Origin: an uncultured Rhodospirillales bacterium
GTDB lineage: Bacteria > Pseudomonadota > Alphaproteobacteria > Acetobacterales > Acetobacteraceae
Assembly: GCA_903845065.1 (NCBI GenBank)
Contig: CAIMWH010000260.1
Coordinates: 1-32,020 of the forward strand
Direction: 5' to 3'
Length of the DNA stretch: 32,020 nucleotides
Part shown: piece after piece, positions 1 through 9,017 of the stretch
Layout: the number at the start of each line of letters is the position of its first letter
How positions within the stretch are numbered: position 1 is the stretch's first letter
Notes under the pieces: model-generated
The model's input: the letters and a program-made list of their open reading frames with translations, nothing else
Told to the model about the DNA's origin: nothing
The model's database searches: none
Program-made: the position numbers and the translations under genes

Positions 1-480
<480 letters not shown>

Positions 481-523
481 CTACTGTCTTTCCAGTGATT
501 TCAGTCTTTTAGCCAAGGCGAGA

Positions 524-880
524 TCAGGCTTTGGCCTTGGCGGCCTTCTTGGCCGGCGCGGCGGCCGGCTTCTCAGCAGCGGCCGGAGCGGCGGCGCCGA
601 TGACGCCCATGATGTCGCTTTCCTTCATGATCAGCAGCTCGGCGCCGTCGATCTTGACTTCGGTGCCCGACCACTTGCCGAACAGCACGCGATCGCCGGC
701 CTTGACGTCGAGGGCGACGACGGCGCCGAGTTCATTGCGCGCGCCGGGGCCGGCGGCGACGACTTCGCCTTCCATCGGCTTTTCCTGGGCGGTGTCGGGG
801 ATGATGATCCCGCCGGCGGTCTTTTCCTCGGCGGTAATGCGGCGGATCACCACACGGTCATGCAGCGGACGAAATTTCAT
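524..880 (-). CDS. groES: Co-chaperonin GroES
   Basis: GroES is the 10-kDa heptameric lid of the GroEL chamber. The 118-residue product starts [14 protein letters not shown] and has the mobile loop [18 protein letters not shown] (about residues 18-35), the roof region and the typical KESDIMGVI near residue 86. The start at 880 is chosen because an AGGAG ribosome binding site precedes it; the reading frame stays open further upstream, but that part does not look like GroES. The family is usually 95-105 residues. Here an Ala/Lys/Pro-rich tail of about 23 residues (96-118, ending KKAAKAKA) follows the normal fold. It is first in the groES-groEL operon, with a CIRCE element 92 bp upstream of the start codon. 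Confidence 0.97.
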   Translation of the reverse strand: MKFRPLHDRVVIRRITAEEKTAGGIIIPDTAQEKPMEGEVVAAGPGARNELGAVVALDVKAGDRVLFGKWSGTEVKIDGAELLIMKESDIMGVIGAAAPAAAEKPAAAPAKKAAKAKA

Positions 881-971
881 CAGATTGGCTCCTGCTCGGG
901 CGGGACGCCGGCGACCCGGCGGCCATGGGGTGCGCGGAACTCCGCCGTCGCACCTCCGCCGATGCCGCGGC

Positions 972-998
972 TTAGCACTCAATGGGGCGGAGTGCCAG
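972..998 (-). promoter_or_regulatory. CIRCE operator (HrcA binding site) of groESL
   Basis: On the plus strand TTAGCACTC (972-980) is followed by 9 bases and GAGTGCCAG (990-998). The CIRCE consensus is TTAGCACTC-N9-GAGTGCTAA, so one arm is perfect and the other matches 7 of 9. It lies in the 5' region of groES, where HrcA represses chaperonin genes at normal temperature. No convincing RpoH-type promoter could be assigned next to it. Confidence 0.9.
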
Positions 999-1028
999 AA
1001 CTTTGCTTGCGGGGCGTGTTGGTGCGGC

Positions 1029-1180
1029 AAGGCAGGAATTGCACCACCCGCTTCGCTTGAGACACGGAGATAGGGAGAAGGGAGAAGCATATGGGCTTCG
1101 CCTGACCCGACATGACCCACTTCCTTCACTTCTCCCCGTCTCACTGTCTCAAGCGAAGCGGGTGGTGGATTTCCTGCCTT
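1029..1180. repeat. Long imperfect inverted repeat (element A) between ABC operon and groESL
   Basis: The left arm (1029-1080) and right arm (about 1130-1180) are near-complementary over about 50 bp. They share an exact core of more than 20 bases (about 1042-1062 against 1147-1168, centred on CCCGCTTCGCTTGAGAC). The loop of about 50 bases holds no gene. The inner part of the arm reads GAGACAGTGAGACGGGGAG in the right arm's complement, which resembles the stem of the inverted repeat at 13650-13713. It sits after the last gene of the ABC operon and before the groES control region. A transcription-terminating or insulating hairpin is plausible, and so is a dispersed genomic repeat. No T-tract typical of a simple intrinsic terminator follows. 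Confidence 0.75.
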
Positions 1181-1206
1181 CCTTCGTCCGATTGCCCTGG
1201 TGCGGG

Positions 1207-2760
1207 TTATTTTGCCGGGCGCAGGCCCATTGCCATGGTGTACTCGTCGCCGCGCGCGGCGTAGGTGAGGGTGCGCTTGGTGCCCCAGGAGTTGATGGTG
1301 AAGTAGACCGGCACCACGCCCATGTCGCCGACCGCGATCTCGGCGGCCTGGGCGTAGAAGGCGTTGCGTTTGGTGTTGTCCAGGGTGCGCAGGGCGTTGC
1401 CGAGGGCGGCGTCGAAGGCGGGGTTGGACCAGCGGCCGCGGTTGGAGGGGCCCATGCCGGTCTTGGGATCGAAGGTGGCGAGCAGGGCGGTCATCGGGGA
1501 GGACGGCTCGCCGTTGCCGACCCAGCCGGACAGCATGACGGAGAACTCCAGCTTGCTGCCGCGGCTGAACAGGATGCCGGCCGGCATGGTCTGCACGTCG
1601 GCCTTGATGCCGATGCGGGCGAGCATCTGGCCGGCGGCCTGGGCGACCTGGGCGTCACTCGGGAAACGGTCATTGGAGGAGGCCAGCACGATGGAGAAGC
1701 CGTCGCCCCAGCCGGCCTCGCGCATCAGGCGGCGGGCGAGTTCGGGGTCGAACGGCAGCGGCGGCAGGTTGGGGCTGGCGCCGGCGACGTCGGGCGGCAC
1801 GTACTGGCCGGCGGCGTGGGCCTGGCCGCTCAGCAGGCGATCGACCAAGGCCGGGCGGTTGATGGCGAGGCTGATGGCGCGGCGGACGCGGGCGTCCTTC
1901 AGCGGGTTGCGATCGAGCGGCTTGCCGTTGATATCCGATATGCCGGGCGAGACATCGCGCGCGCTGTCCATGTGGATGTAGATGATGCGGAAGGCGTCAC
2001 ATTCGGCCAAAGCGAGGTCGGGGTTGGCGGCGATGCGGGCGCGGTCGACGCCGGGGACGCCCTCGATCATGTCGGCGTCGCCGGAGAGGATGGCGGCGAC
2101 GCGGGCGCCGTCATTGGCGACGGGGCGGATGGTGACGTGGTCCCACGGTTCGGCGCCGGCCCAGTAGGCGGGGTTCTTCACCAGTTCGAGGCGGTCGCCC
2201 GGGGTCCAGGAGACGAATTTGTAGGGGCCGGCGCCGATGGTGGCCTTGCCGGAATTGTAGTCCGCCGTGGTGGCGCCCTCGTTGGCTTTGGGGATGATGC
2301 CGATGCTGGCGATGTCGATCAGCAGGGTGGGTGCCGGGCCCTTGGTGTGGATGCGGATGGTTTGCGCGTCCACCACCTCGGTGCGCTCGATCAGCTTGGT
2401 GAACTGGGCGAACGAGGAGGGCGAGTTGGGCACCTTGGGGGCGCGGGCGAAGGTGAAGGCGACGTCCGCCGCGGTCACCGGCGAACCGTCGTGGAAGGTG
2501 AGGCCGGAGCGGAGGTGGAATTCCCAGGTGGCGTCATCGACCAGGCGCCAGGTGTCGGCAAGGGCGGGGATGATGCGGCCGCGCGGGTCCGACGTGACCA
2601 GCGGTTCGAAAATGTGGCGGCTGACGGCGGCGTTGGGGACGTAGACGTGGAAATGCGGGTCGATCGAGCTGGCGTCGGTGCGGACGGCGATGCGGATATC
2701 GGCGGCGGATGCCGATGTGGCGAGCATGATGGCGCATGCTGTGGTGACGACGCGACGCAT
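1207..2760 (-). CDS. ABC transporter substrate-binding protein, family 5 (second of operon)
   Basis: This is a periplasmic solute-binding protein of the peptide/nickel/opine family (SBP_bac_5), 517 residues, which delivers ligand to the inner-membrane permeases encoded upstream. A Sec signal peptide spans about residues 1-19 with an ASA-A type cleavage site. The mature part has the family segments [23 protein letters not shown] (about 32-54), [26 protein letters not shown] (about 84-109) and [25 protein letters not shown] (about 176-200). It is the last gene of the operon, 62 bp after the dehydrogenase gene. The operon already begins with another family 5 binding protein, so this one probably widens the ligand range of the same transporter. 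The ligand cannot be told from sequence; peptides, opines, glycosides or other small molecules are all possible. Confidence 0.92.
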   Translation of the reverse strand: MRRVVTTACAIMLATSASAADIRIAVRTDASSIDPHFHVYVPNAAVSRHIFEPLVTSDPRGRIIPALADTWRLVDDATWEFHLRSGLTFHDGSPVTAADVAFTFARAPKVPNSPSSFAQFTKLIERTEVVDAQTIRIHTKGPAPTLLIDIASIGIIPKANEGATTADYNSGKATIGAGPYKFVSWTPGDRLELVKNPAYWAGAEPWDHVTIRPVANDGARVAAILSGDADMIEGVPGVDRARIAANPDLALAECDAFRIIYIHMDSARDVSPGISDINGKPLDRNPLKDARVRRAISLAINRPALVDRLLSGQAHAAGQYVPPDVAGASPNLPPLPFDPELARRLMREAGWGDGFSIVLASSNDRFPSDAQVAQAAGQMLARIGIKADVQTMPAGILFSRGSKLEFSVMLSGWVGNGEPSSPMTALLATFDPKTGMGPSNRGRWSNPAFDAALGNALRTLDNTKRNAFYAQAAEIAVGDMGVVPVYFTINSWGTKRTLTYAARGDEYTMAMGLRPAK

Positions 2761-2822
2761 TCGAAGAGACCTCCCTGGCCTGATTTTGGGTCAGGCTAGG
2801 GGAAGGCAGCCGGTGTGGGAAG

Positions 2823-3599
2823 TCAGCCGGCGAACACTGGGCTTTCCGGCAGGCGGGCGCCGCCGTCCACCACGATGGTCTCGCCGGTGACGTAGCTGGC
2901 ATCCTCGCTGGCGAGGAAGACCATCGGGCCGGCGATTTCCTCGGGGCGGCCGAGGCGCTTGGCGGGGATGAAGTGGGCAATGCGCGCCTCGCCCCAGCGC
3001 GCCTTGAGGCCGGCGAGGCCGGGCGTGTCGATGTAGCCGGGCTCGACGCCGTTGACGGTGATGTTGTCGGCGGCGAGTTCGATGGCGGCGGTGTGGATGA
3101 AGCCGGTGACGGCGGCCTTGCTGGTGGCGTAGGCGCCGGAGCCGGGCATGGAGACCTTCGGGCCGGTGACCGAGGAAGTGATGATGATGCGTCCGCCGCC
3201 TTGCTTACGCATGTGCGGCAGGGCGGCCTGGGTGAGGGTGAAGCAGGCCTTCACGTTGACGTTGAACAGGCGGTCCAGCGTGTCGTGGTCCATCTCCTCG
3301 ATGGTGGCGCGGCCGAAGGCGGCGGCGTTATGGACCATGATATCGAGGCGCCCGCAGGTGGCGGCGGCTTCGGCGACCATGGCGCGCGTGGCGGCGTGGT
3401 CGCCGATGTCCACGGCGCGGAAAATCGCCTTGCCGCCGGTGGCGGTGATGAGGCGGAGGGTTTCCTCGCCGTGCTCGGGGGTGCGGGTGGCGATGACCAC
3501 GGTGGCGCCTTCGTTGGCGAAGGCGATAGCGACGGCGCGGCCGATGCCCTGGCCGGAGCCGGTGACGATGGCGACCTTGCCGGCGAGGCGTGTGCCCAT
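2823..3599 (-). CDS. Short-chain dehydrogenase/reductase (SDR, classical)
   Basis: This is an NAD(P)-dependent oxidoreductase of the classical SDR family, 258 residues, cytoplasmic. The Rossmann dinucleotide motif TGSGQGIG is at residues 13-20 and the NAAA stabilising motif at 91-94. The catalytic serine is at 142/143, with Y157 and K161 of the YxxxK motif, and PGYIDTPG follows at about 187-194. Length and motif order are normal. No acidic residue typical of strict NAD preference stands out after the second strand (VVIATRTPE), so an arginine-assisted NADP preference is possible. It lies 17 bp after the second ABC ATPase and before the second binding protein, so it probably oxidises or reduces the imported compound or a derivative. 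The exact substrate is not readable from sequence. Confidence 0.92.
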   Translation of the reverse strand: MGTRLAGKVAIVTGSGQGIGRAVAIAFANEGATVVIATRTPEHGEETLRLITATGGKAIFRAVDIGDHAATRAMVAEAAATCGRLDIMVHNAAAFGRATIEEMDHDTLDRLFNVNVKACFTLTQAALPHMRKQGGGRIIITSSVTGPKVSMPGSGAYATSKAAVTGFIHTAAIELAADNITVNGVEPGYIDTPGLAGLKARWGEARIAHFIPAKRLGRPEEIAGPMVFLASEDASYVTGETIVVDGGARLPESPVFAG

Positions 3600-3616
3600 G
3601 GGAGATACCTTCTGGT

Positions 3617-4390
3617 TCAGGCGGTCACGTCGACGTCCACGCCGGACGGGTCGAAGCCGCGGTTGGCGCGCAGCAGTTGCCGCGAGTAGGGGTGATTGAC
3701 GCGGCCCTCGGCGAGATCGGTCGCGGTGGTCATCTCCAGCAACTCGCCGCGGCTCATCACGCCGATGCGGTCGCAGATATGGGCGATGACGGCGAGGTCG
3801 TGGCTGACCATCAGCATGGTCAGCCCGAGATCGCGGCGCAGGCGGGTGAGCAGGTTGAGGATTTCGGCCTGCACGGACACGTCGAGCGCCGAGGTTGGTT
3901 CGTCGAGCAGGAGGACCTTGGGTTCAAGGATCAGGGCGCGGGCGATGGCGACGCGCTGGCGCTGACCGCCGCTGAGCTGGTGCGGGTAGCGGAAACGGTG
4001 CTCGCGGCCGAGACCGACCTCGGTGAGCGCGGTCATGATACGGGCTTCGGCGTTGTCGAGGTTGTGGATCGCGATGGGGGCAGCCAGCGTCTGGTCAACG
4101 GTCTGGCTCGGGTGCAGCGAGCCGTAGGGGTCCTGGAAGACCATCTGGGTGACGCGGCGGCTTTCGCGCGGGCGCTTGTTGGGCATCACCCGGCCGGCGA
4201 TGGCGATGCGGCCCTCGGCATGGGGGATGAGACCTGCGATGGCGCGCATGACGGTGGATTTGCCGGAGCCGGACTCGCCGACGAGACCGAGCGCATCGCC
4301 GGCCTGGATGTGGAAGGACACGTTGCGGGCGGCGCGGACGAGGCTGGCGCCGTGGCCGTAGGTTACGGAGACGGCGGCGACGTCGATCAT
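3617..4390 (-). CDS. Dipeptide/oligopeptide-type ABC transporter ATP-binding protein (DppF/OppF-like)
   Basis: This is one of two cytoplasmic ATPases that power the importer, 257 residues. Visible motifs are Walker A GESGSGKST (38-46), Q-loop Q86 in VFQDPYGSLHP, signature LSGGQRQR (139-146), Walker B VLLLDEP (159-165), D-loop SALD and switch histidine H197. It is somewhat shorter than E. coli DppF/OppF (about 330 residues) and lacks most of the C-terminal oligopeptide-transporter extension, although NHPYSRQLL near residue 232 is kept. The start codon overlaps the stop of the upstream ATPase gene by 4 bp (ATGA), which indicates translational coupling. The substrate class is inferred from the family only. 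Confidence 0.95.
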   Translation of the reverse strand: MIDVAAVSVTYGHGASLVRAARNVSFHIQAGDALGLVGESGSGKSTVMRAIAGLIPHAEGRIAIAGRVMPNKRPRESRRVTQMVFQDPYGSLHPSQTVDQTLAAPIAIHNLDNAEARIMTALTEVGLGREHRFRYPHQLSGGQRQRVAIARALILEPKVLLLDEPTSALDVSVQAEILNLLTRLRRDLGLTMLMVSHDLAVIAHICDRIGVMSRGELLEMTTATDLAEGRVNHPYSRQLLRANRGFDPSGVDVDVTA

Positions 4391-5256
4391 GCGGCGGTTC
4401 CCACGGCGGCGGGCAGGTCGATGAGCCAGGCGGGGTCGCGCTGCAATTGCGGCAGTTCGGCGCGGCGGTGGCCGAGTTCGGGGAGGGCGGCGAGGAGGCC
4501 GCGGGTGTAGGGATGCTGCGCCTCGTGCAACTTGCCGGCGTCACACACCTCGACGATCTGGCCGGCGTACATCACCAGCACACGGTCGCAGAAGGAGGAG
4601 ACGAGGTGCAGGTTGTGGCTGATCAGGATGAGGCCCATGCCGCGGCTTTTCACCATCTCGTCCATGATGGTGAGCACCTGCTGCTGGACGGACACATCGA
4701 GGGCGGAGGTGGGTTCGTCGGCGATGAGGATGTCGGGGCCGGCGATCAGCATCATGGCGATCATGATGCGCTGGCCCATGCCGCCGGATACCTGGTGCGG
4801 ATACTGGTCGTAGACGCGCTCGGGGTCCCGGATGTGGACGGCGGCGAGCATTTCGAGCGCGGCCTGCCGGGCGGCCTTGCGGCTGGAGCGGAAGTGGTAG
4901 CGGTGGGTTTCGGCGATCTGCTTGCCGACGGACATCACCGGGTCGAGCGAGAACTTGGGGTCTTGCAGCACCATGGCGATGCGTTTGCCGCGCAGCTTGC
5001 GGAAGCCGGCCTCGGTGATGGTCGACAAATCGGTGTCGCCGAGTTGGAGATGATCGGCCTCGACACGGCCGGGCGAGGCGATGAGGCCCATGATGGCGCG
5101 CCCGGTGGTGGATTTGCCGGAGCCCGATTCGCCGACGATGCCGAGGCGCTCGCGGCCGAGGGTGAAGGAGACGTTGCGGACGGCGCGGAAATCGCCGTCA
5201 TCGCCGGGATAGACCACGCGCAGGTTGCGTACGCTGAGAAGGGGGGCCTCGGTCAT
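4387..5256 (-). CDS. Dipeptide/oligopeptide-type ABC transporter ATP-binding protein (DppD/OppD-like)
   Basis: This is the partner ATPase of the importer, 289 residues from MTEAPLLSVRNLRVVYPG. Walker A GESGSGKST is at 42-50, the Q-loop in VLQDPKFSLDP at about 97-105, signature VSGGMGQR at 156-163 (Met replaces the usual Gln), Walker B ILIADEP at 176-182 and the switch histidine at H214. A C-terminal HPYTRGLL segment (about 248-255) belongs to the oligopeptide-transporter extension. The start at 5256 is preferred because it overlaps the upstream permease stop by 4 bp; the open frame extends to 5403 but there it only re-reads permease sequence in another frame. It acts as a heterodimer with the next ATPase. 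Confidence 0.95.
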   Translation of the reverse strand: MTEAPLLSVRNLRVVYPGDDGDFRAVRNVSFTLGRERLGIVGESGSGKSTTGRAIMGLIASPGRVEADHLQLGDTDLSTITEAGFRKLRGKRIAMVLQDPKFSLDPVMSVGKQIAETHRYHFRSSRKAARQAALEMLAAVHIRDPERVYDQYPHQVSGGMGQRIMIAMMLIAGPDILIADEPTSALDVSVQQQVLTIMDEMVKSRGMGLILISHNLHLVSSFCDRVLVMYAGQIVEVCDAGKLHEAQHPYTRGLLAALPELGHRRAELPQLQRDPAWLIDLPAAVGTAA

Positions 5257-6179
5257 CCGGAGCGCGCCTCCGAGAGATCGCGTAGGCCGTCGCCGAGCAG
5301 GTTGAAGCCGAGGCTGACGATGAAGATGGCGGTGCCGGGAATGGTGGCGACCCACCACTGATCCAGCAGGACGGCGCGGCCGGTGGAGACCATGGCGCCC
5401 CATTCGGGCAGCGGCGGCTGGGCGCCGAGGCCGAGGAAGCCGAGGCCGGCGGCGGTGAGGATGATGCCCGCCATGTCGAGCGTGAGGCGGATGATCACCG
5501 AGGGCAGGCAGAGGGGCACGATCTGGGTGAGCAGGATGCGGAAGGAGGAGGCGCCCTGGAGCTGGGCGGCCTCGATGAACTCGGCGTGGCGGCGCGTCAT
5601 CGTCTCGGCACGGGCGAGGCGGGCGTAGGGCGGCCAGGCGGTGAGGGAGATGGCGATGACGGCGTTCTCGATGCCCGGGCCGAGGGCGGCGGCAAAGGCA
5701 AGGGCGAGGACGAGGCGGGGGAAGGCCAGGAAGATATCGGTGATGCGCATCAGCACGCTGTCGATCCAGCCGCCGAAATAGCCGGCGGGCAGGCCGATGC
5801 CGAGGCCGACGGGCAGCACGATGATGCTGACGAGGCCGACGATGGTGAGCGTGATGCGGCTGCCGAACACCACGCGGGCGTAGATGTCGCGGCCGAGTTC
5901 GTCGGTGCCGAAGGGGTGCAGCCAGCTGAAATCCTGCAGGCGGTCTTCGAGCACCTGGTGGAAGGCGAGTTCGCGGTCAGCCAGCAGGGGGGCGAAGATG
6001 GCGGCCAGGACGAGGGCGGCGACGATGACCAGGCCGGTCATCGCCAGGCCGTTGCGGTGGAAAGCGAGCCAGGCACGGTACCAGCGGCCGAGGCGGGCCT
6101 GGTTGCGGCTGGCCGGCGCAGGGTCGAGCAGCCAGCCGCGCCACCCGGTGGGGGCGCCGACGCGAAGGGGGGTGCTCAT
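5253..6179 (-). CDS. ABC transporter permease, DppC/OppC-like
   Basis: This is an inner-membrane permease subunit of the peptide-type importer, 308 residues. An N-terminal cytoplasmic stretch is followed by a first membrane segment near residues 47-66 and the family motif HPFGTDELGRDIYARVVFGSR (88-108), diagnostic of DppC/OppC. The EAA coupling loop, EFIEAAQLQGASSFRIL, is near 200-216. About six membrane segments are predicted by eye. It pairs with the DppB-like subunit, whose stop codon overlaps its start by 4 bp; its own stop overlaps the next ATPase start in the same way. Nothing is missing or frameshifted. Confidence 0.95.
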   Translation of the reverse strand: MSTPLRVGAPTGWRGWLLDPAPASRNQARLGRWYRAWLAFHRNGLAMTGLVIVAALVLAAIFAPLLADRELAFHQVLEDRLQDFSWLHPFGTDELGRDIYARVVFGSRITLTIVGLVSIIVLPVGLGIGLPAGYFGGWIDSVLMRITDIFLAFPRLVLALAFAAALGPGIENAVIAISLTAWPPYARLARAETMTRRHAEFIEAAQLQGASSFRILLTQIVPLCLPSVIIRLTLDMAGIILTAAGLGFLGLGAQPPLPEWGAMVSTGRAVLLDQWWVATIPGTAIFIVSLGFNLLGDGLRDLSEARSG

Positions 6180-7255
6180 TTGCGGGTCCGGGCTCGGGGA
6201 TCGACGAGGGGGTAGATGACGTCCGACAGCATGTTCAGGACGATGTAGACGACGCCGATCAGCATGGTGCCGCCGATGACGGCGTTGAGGTCGGCGGCGA
6301 AGAGGGAGTTCTTCATGTAGAGGCCGAGGCCGGGCCAGGCGAACACGGTTTCGGTCAGGACGGCGCCCTCAAGGAGGGAGCCGAAGGTGAGAGCGATGAC
6401 GGTGACGAGTTGCACCCAGACATTGCCGAGCGCGTGGATCCAGACGACGCGGAAGGGCGAGAGGCCCTTGGCCAGGGTGGCGAGGACGTATTCCTGGCGC
6501 AACTGGCTCAGCATGAAGCTGCGCGTCATGCGTGCGACGTAGGCGAGGGAGAGATAACCGAGGATGGAAGCGGGCAGCACGAGGTGGCTCATCGCGTTCC
6601 AGAACACCTCGTCTTCGCCGGCCAGCAGGCTGTCCACGGTGATCATGCCGGTGACGGTGGGCACGATGTCATCGAACGAGACGTCCATGCGGCCGGGCCC
6701 TTCGACCCAGCCGAGCTTGGCGTAGAAGATCAGCAGACCGACGAGGCCGAGCCAGAAGACCGGCATGGAATAACCCAGCAGCGAGCCGAAGCGGACGATC
6801 TGGTCGGGCCAGCGGCCTTTGTGGGTGGCGGCGACGACGCCGAGGGGAATGCCGAAGCAGACGCCGACGATGAGGGCGGAGACCGAGAGTTCCAGGGTGG
6901 CGGGGAAGACTCGGAGGAGGTCGGACAGCACGGGATGGGCGGTCATCAGCGAGGTGCCGAATTCGCCGTGCAGGATTTTCTTGAGGTAGATCCAGTATTG
7001 CTCGGGGATCGGGCGATCGAGGTTGAGTTCCTTGAAGACGCGCTCGTAGGTGCTGCGCGTTGCCTTTTCGCCGACGATGGCGATCACCGGGTCGATGGGT
7101 ATGACCCGGCCGATGACGAACGTCACGCAGGTCAGGCCGAGGAAAGTCAGGCTCACCGAGCCCAGCAGGCCGGCGATCCGGCGGATGAGCCCGGCAATTT
7201 GCCGGACCCATCCGCGCGGTGCCGTCACCGCCGCCTCGGCCGTGACTGCGCTCAC
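6176..7255 (-). CDS. ABC transporter permease, DppB/OppB-like
   Basis: This is the second inner-membrane permease subunit, 359 residues. The first hydrophobic segment (about 33-53, ending FVIGRVIPIDP) and the extracytoplasmic region around LNLDRPIPEQYWIYLKKIL (78-96) with GEFGTSL (98-104) are typical of DppB. The EAA loop EYVLATLAKGLSPFRVVWIHAL is at about 255-276. The region around 181-222 is a longer than usual periplasmic loop containing a run of acidic residues. The gene starts 5 bp after the stop of the first solute-binding protein, so they share one transcript. Confidence 0.95.
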   Translation of the reverse strand: MSAVTAEAAVTAPRGWVRQIAGLIRRIAGLLGSVSLTFLGLTCVTFVIGRVIPIDPVIAIVGEKATRSTYERVFKELNLDRPIPEQYWIYLKKILHGEFGTSLMTAHPVLSDLLRVFPATLELSVSALIVGVCFGIPLGVVAATHKGRWPDQIVRFGSLLGYSMPVFWLGLVGLLIFYAKLGWVEGPGRMDVSFDDIVPTVTGMITVDSLLAGEDEVFWNAMSHLVLPASILGYLSLAYVARMTRSFMLSQLRQEYVLATLAKGLSPFRVVWIHALGNVWVQLVTVIALTFGSLLEGAVLTETVFAWPGLGLYMKNSLFAADLNAVIGGTMLIGVVYIVLNMLSDVIYPLVDPRARTRK

Positions 7256-7260
7256 GCCGA

Positions 7261-8856
7261 TCAGGACTTGGTGATGGTACGGAAGAAGTAGGTGTCCTCG
7301 ACGATGCCGGGCTTGTAGCCGTTCACGTTCTTGCGCGAGGCGACCGGGGTGAGGGGCTGGAACATCAGGATGTACGGCCCCTGGTCGGTGATGCGCTTGA
7401 TGAGTTCGGCGTAGAGCACGTCACGCTTCTTGGGATCGGTTTCCTTCACCGCGGCCATCGTCATGGCGTTCGATGTGGGGTCGAAGTAGTGATCGCGCCA
7501 GGCGAGGGGCTTCGGCTTGTCATCCGCGTCATCGTCGTTCAGCGCGAACACGCCGGCGTTGGTGTGCGGATCGAGATAGTCGGGCGTCCAGCTGATCAGC
7601 GTCATCTGGTGGCGGCGGCCGCGGAGGTCACCGATGACCTGCTTGGCGTCGCCAGTGACGATGTTCACCTTGATACCACCCATCGCCATGGTCTGCTGCA
7701 TGGACTGGGCGATTTCGGTGAGCGGCGAGGCGTTCTTGCACTGCAGCTTGATTTCGAATCCGTTGGGATAGCCGGCTTCGGTGAGCAGGGCCTTGGCCTT
7801 GGCGACATCGAGCTTGTACGGCTTGTAGTCGATGTAGCTCGGGAAGCCCTTGGGCAGGAACGTCTGGTTGACGATGAAGGCGCCCTTGAGGAACGAGTTC
7901 ACCATGCCGTCATAGTCCACCAAATAGCGCAGCGCTTCGCGCACCTTGGGGTTCTTGAGGCGTTCGTCACCGAGGTTGAGGTTGGTATACCAGGTGCCGG
8001 AGTAGGCGAAGGTTTCGACCTTGACGTCCTTGGCGGTGGCCAGGGCCTTGAGCTGGTCGGCCTGCAGGGTCCAGGCCATGTCGACGTCGCCCTTCTCCAG
8101 CAGCAGGCGCTGGGTGGCGGGCTCGGGGACGTGGCGAACGATGACGCGCTTGGTCTTGGGCGGGAAATGGAAGGCCGGGTTGGCTTCGAGGGTGACCGAC
8201 TCGTTGGCCTTCCAGGAGACCAGCTTGTAGGCGCCGGACGTGGCGGAATGGGTCTTGAGCCAATCGTTGCCCATATCCCCGTTCTTCTCGTTCGCGAGCG
8301 CCACCTTCTTCTCGACCACGGAGCCCGCGGTGGTCGCCATCAGGTTCAGCACCATCACCGGCGAGAAGTCCTCGATGATCTTGAACTGCAGGGTGCTGGC
8401 GTCCACCGCCTTCACCAGGTCCTTCACGTTGTCCTTCTTCCAGCCGAGCTGGTTGAAGAGGAAGGCCGGGTTCTTGTCCATCAGGACGACGCGCTGGAGC
8501 GACCAGGCGACATCCTCGGCGGTGACCGCGGCGCCGCTCTCGAACTTCTGGCCGGCGCGCAGCTTGAAGGTGAAGGTCTTGTTGTCCTTCGCGACTTCCC
8601 AGCTCTGGGCCATGGCGCCAACAAGCTTGGTGAGGTCTTCGGCTTCGTAGCGAACCAGACGGTCATAGATGTTGGAGACCAGGATCTGGCCGGACACCTC
8701 GTATTCCTCGCCCGGATCGAGGGTGATGATGTCATCGATCTGCGAAGCGATGACGATGGTGTCCTTCGGGGTAGCCGCCTGTGCCTCGTGTTGGGCGAGC
8801 AGCGACGTGAGCGCGGTCGTCCCCGAAGCAGCCATGAAAGTACGCCGGTTCAACAT
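7261..8856 (-). CDS. ABC transporter substrate-binding protein, family 5 (first gene of operon)
   Basis: This periplasmic binding protein of the SBP_bac_5 family, 531 residues, gives the importer its ligand specificity. The N-terminus MLNRRTFMAASGTTALTSLL carries a twin-arginine-like motif (NRRTFM) and a hydrophobic stretch, so Tat export is likely, with cleavage near the AQAA at about 25-28. Family segments include FKLRAGQKFESGAAVTAEDVAWSL (about 96-119) and SGAYKLVSWKANESVTLEANPAFH (about 208-231). A GGGGAGG ribosome binding site precedes the start. As first gene it probably follows the operon promoter in the 161-bp gap shared with the divergent GST gene. Its Tat signal contrasts with the Sec signal of the second binding protein at the operon end. 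Confidence 0.94.
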   Translation of the reverse strand: MLNRRTFMAASGTTALTSLLAQHEAQAATPKDTIVIASQIDDIITLDPGEEYEVSGQILVSNIYDRLVRYEAEDLTKLVGAMAQSWEVAKDNKTFTFKLRAGQKFESGAAVTAEDVAWSLQRVVLMDKNPAFLFNQLGWKKDNVKDLVKAVDASTLQFKIIEDFSPVMVLNLMATTAGSVVEKKVALANEKNGDMGNDWLKTHSATSGAYKLVSWKANESVTLEANPAFHFPPKTKRVIVRHVPEPATQRLLLEKGDVDMAWTLQADQLKALATAKDVKVETFAYSGTWYTNLNLGDERLKNPKVREALRYLVDYDGMVNSFLKGAFIVNQTFLPKGFPSYIDYKPYKLDVAKAKALLTEAGYPNGFEIKLQCKNASPLTEIAQSMQQTMAMGGIKVNIVTGDAKQVIGDLRGRRHQMTLISWTPDYLDPHTNAGVFALNDDDADDKPKPLAWRDHYFDPTSNAMTMAAVKETDPKKRDVLYAELIKRITDQGPYILMFQPLTPVASRKNVNGYKPGIVEDTYFFRTITKS

Positions 8857-9017
8857 GCAGGCCTCCCCTTATTGGATATGCGAGGAGGTCAGGCTACCCA
8901 TGCGACGGCGGAATGCAATACCCCTGTCGCAATGTAACCGGGCGGGGGCCGATTGTGCCCCGCCGGGGGGGCCTGTAGCCTGCCGCGACTGCCGACGAAA
9001 CGGCTTGGGAGGTTACG

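Noticed and set aside
982..2799. A 605-codon plus-strand open frame antisense to the second binding protein
   Set aside because: Its product is a Gly/Ala/Val/His-rich low-complexity string without any family motif, and the minus strand encodes a clear SBP_bac_5 protein with signal peptide. It is a high-G+C shadow frame.
5257..5403. N-terminal extension of the DppD-like ATPase
   Set aside because: The extra residues are an out-of-frame reading of the DppC-like permease gene, Arg/His/Pro-rich, and a coupled ATGA start at 5256 fits better.
8938..8966. G+C-rich imperfect stem in the gap between the ABC operon and the GST gene
   Set aside because: The arms need bulges to pair and lack any sign of a terminator or known operator.
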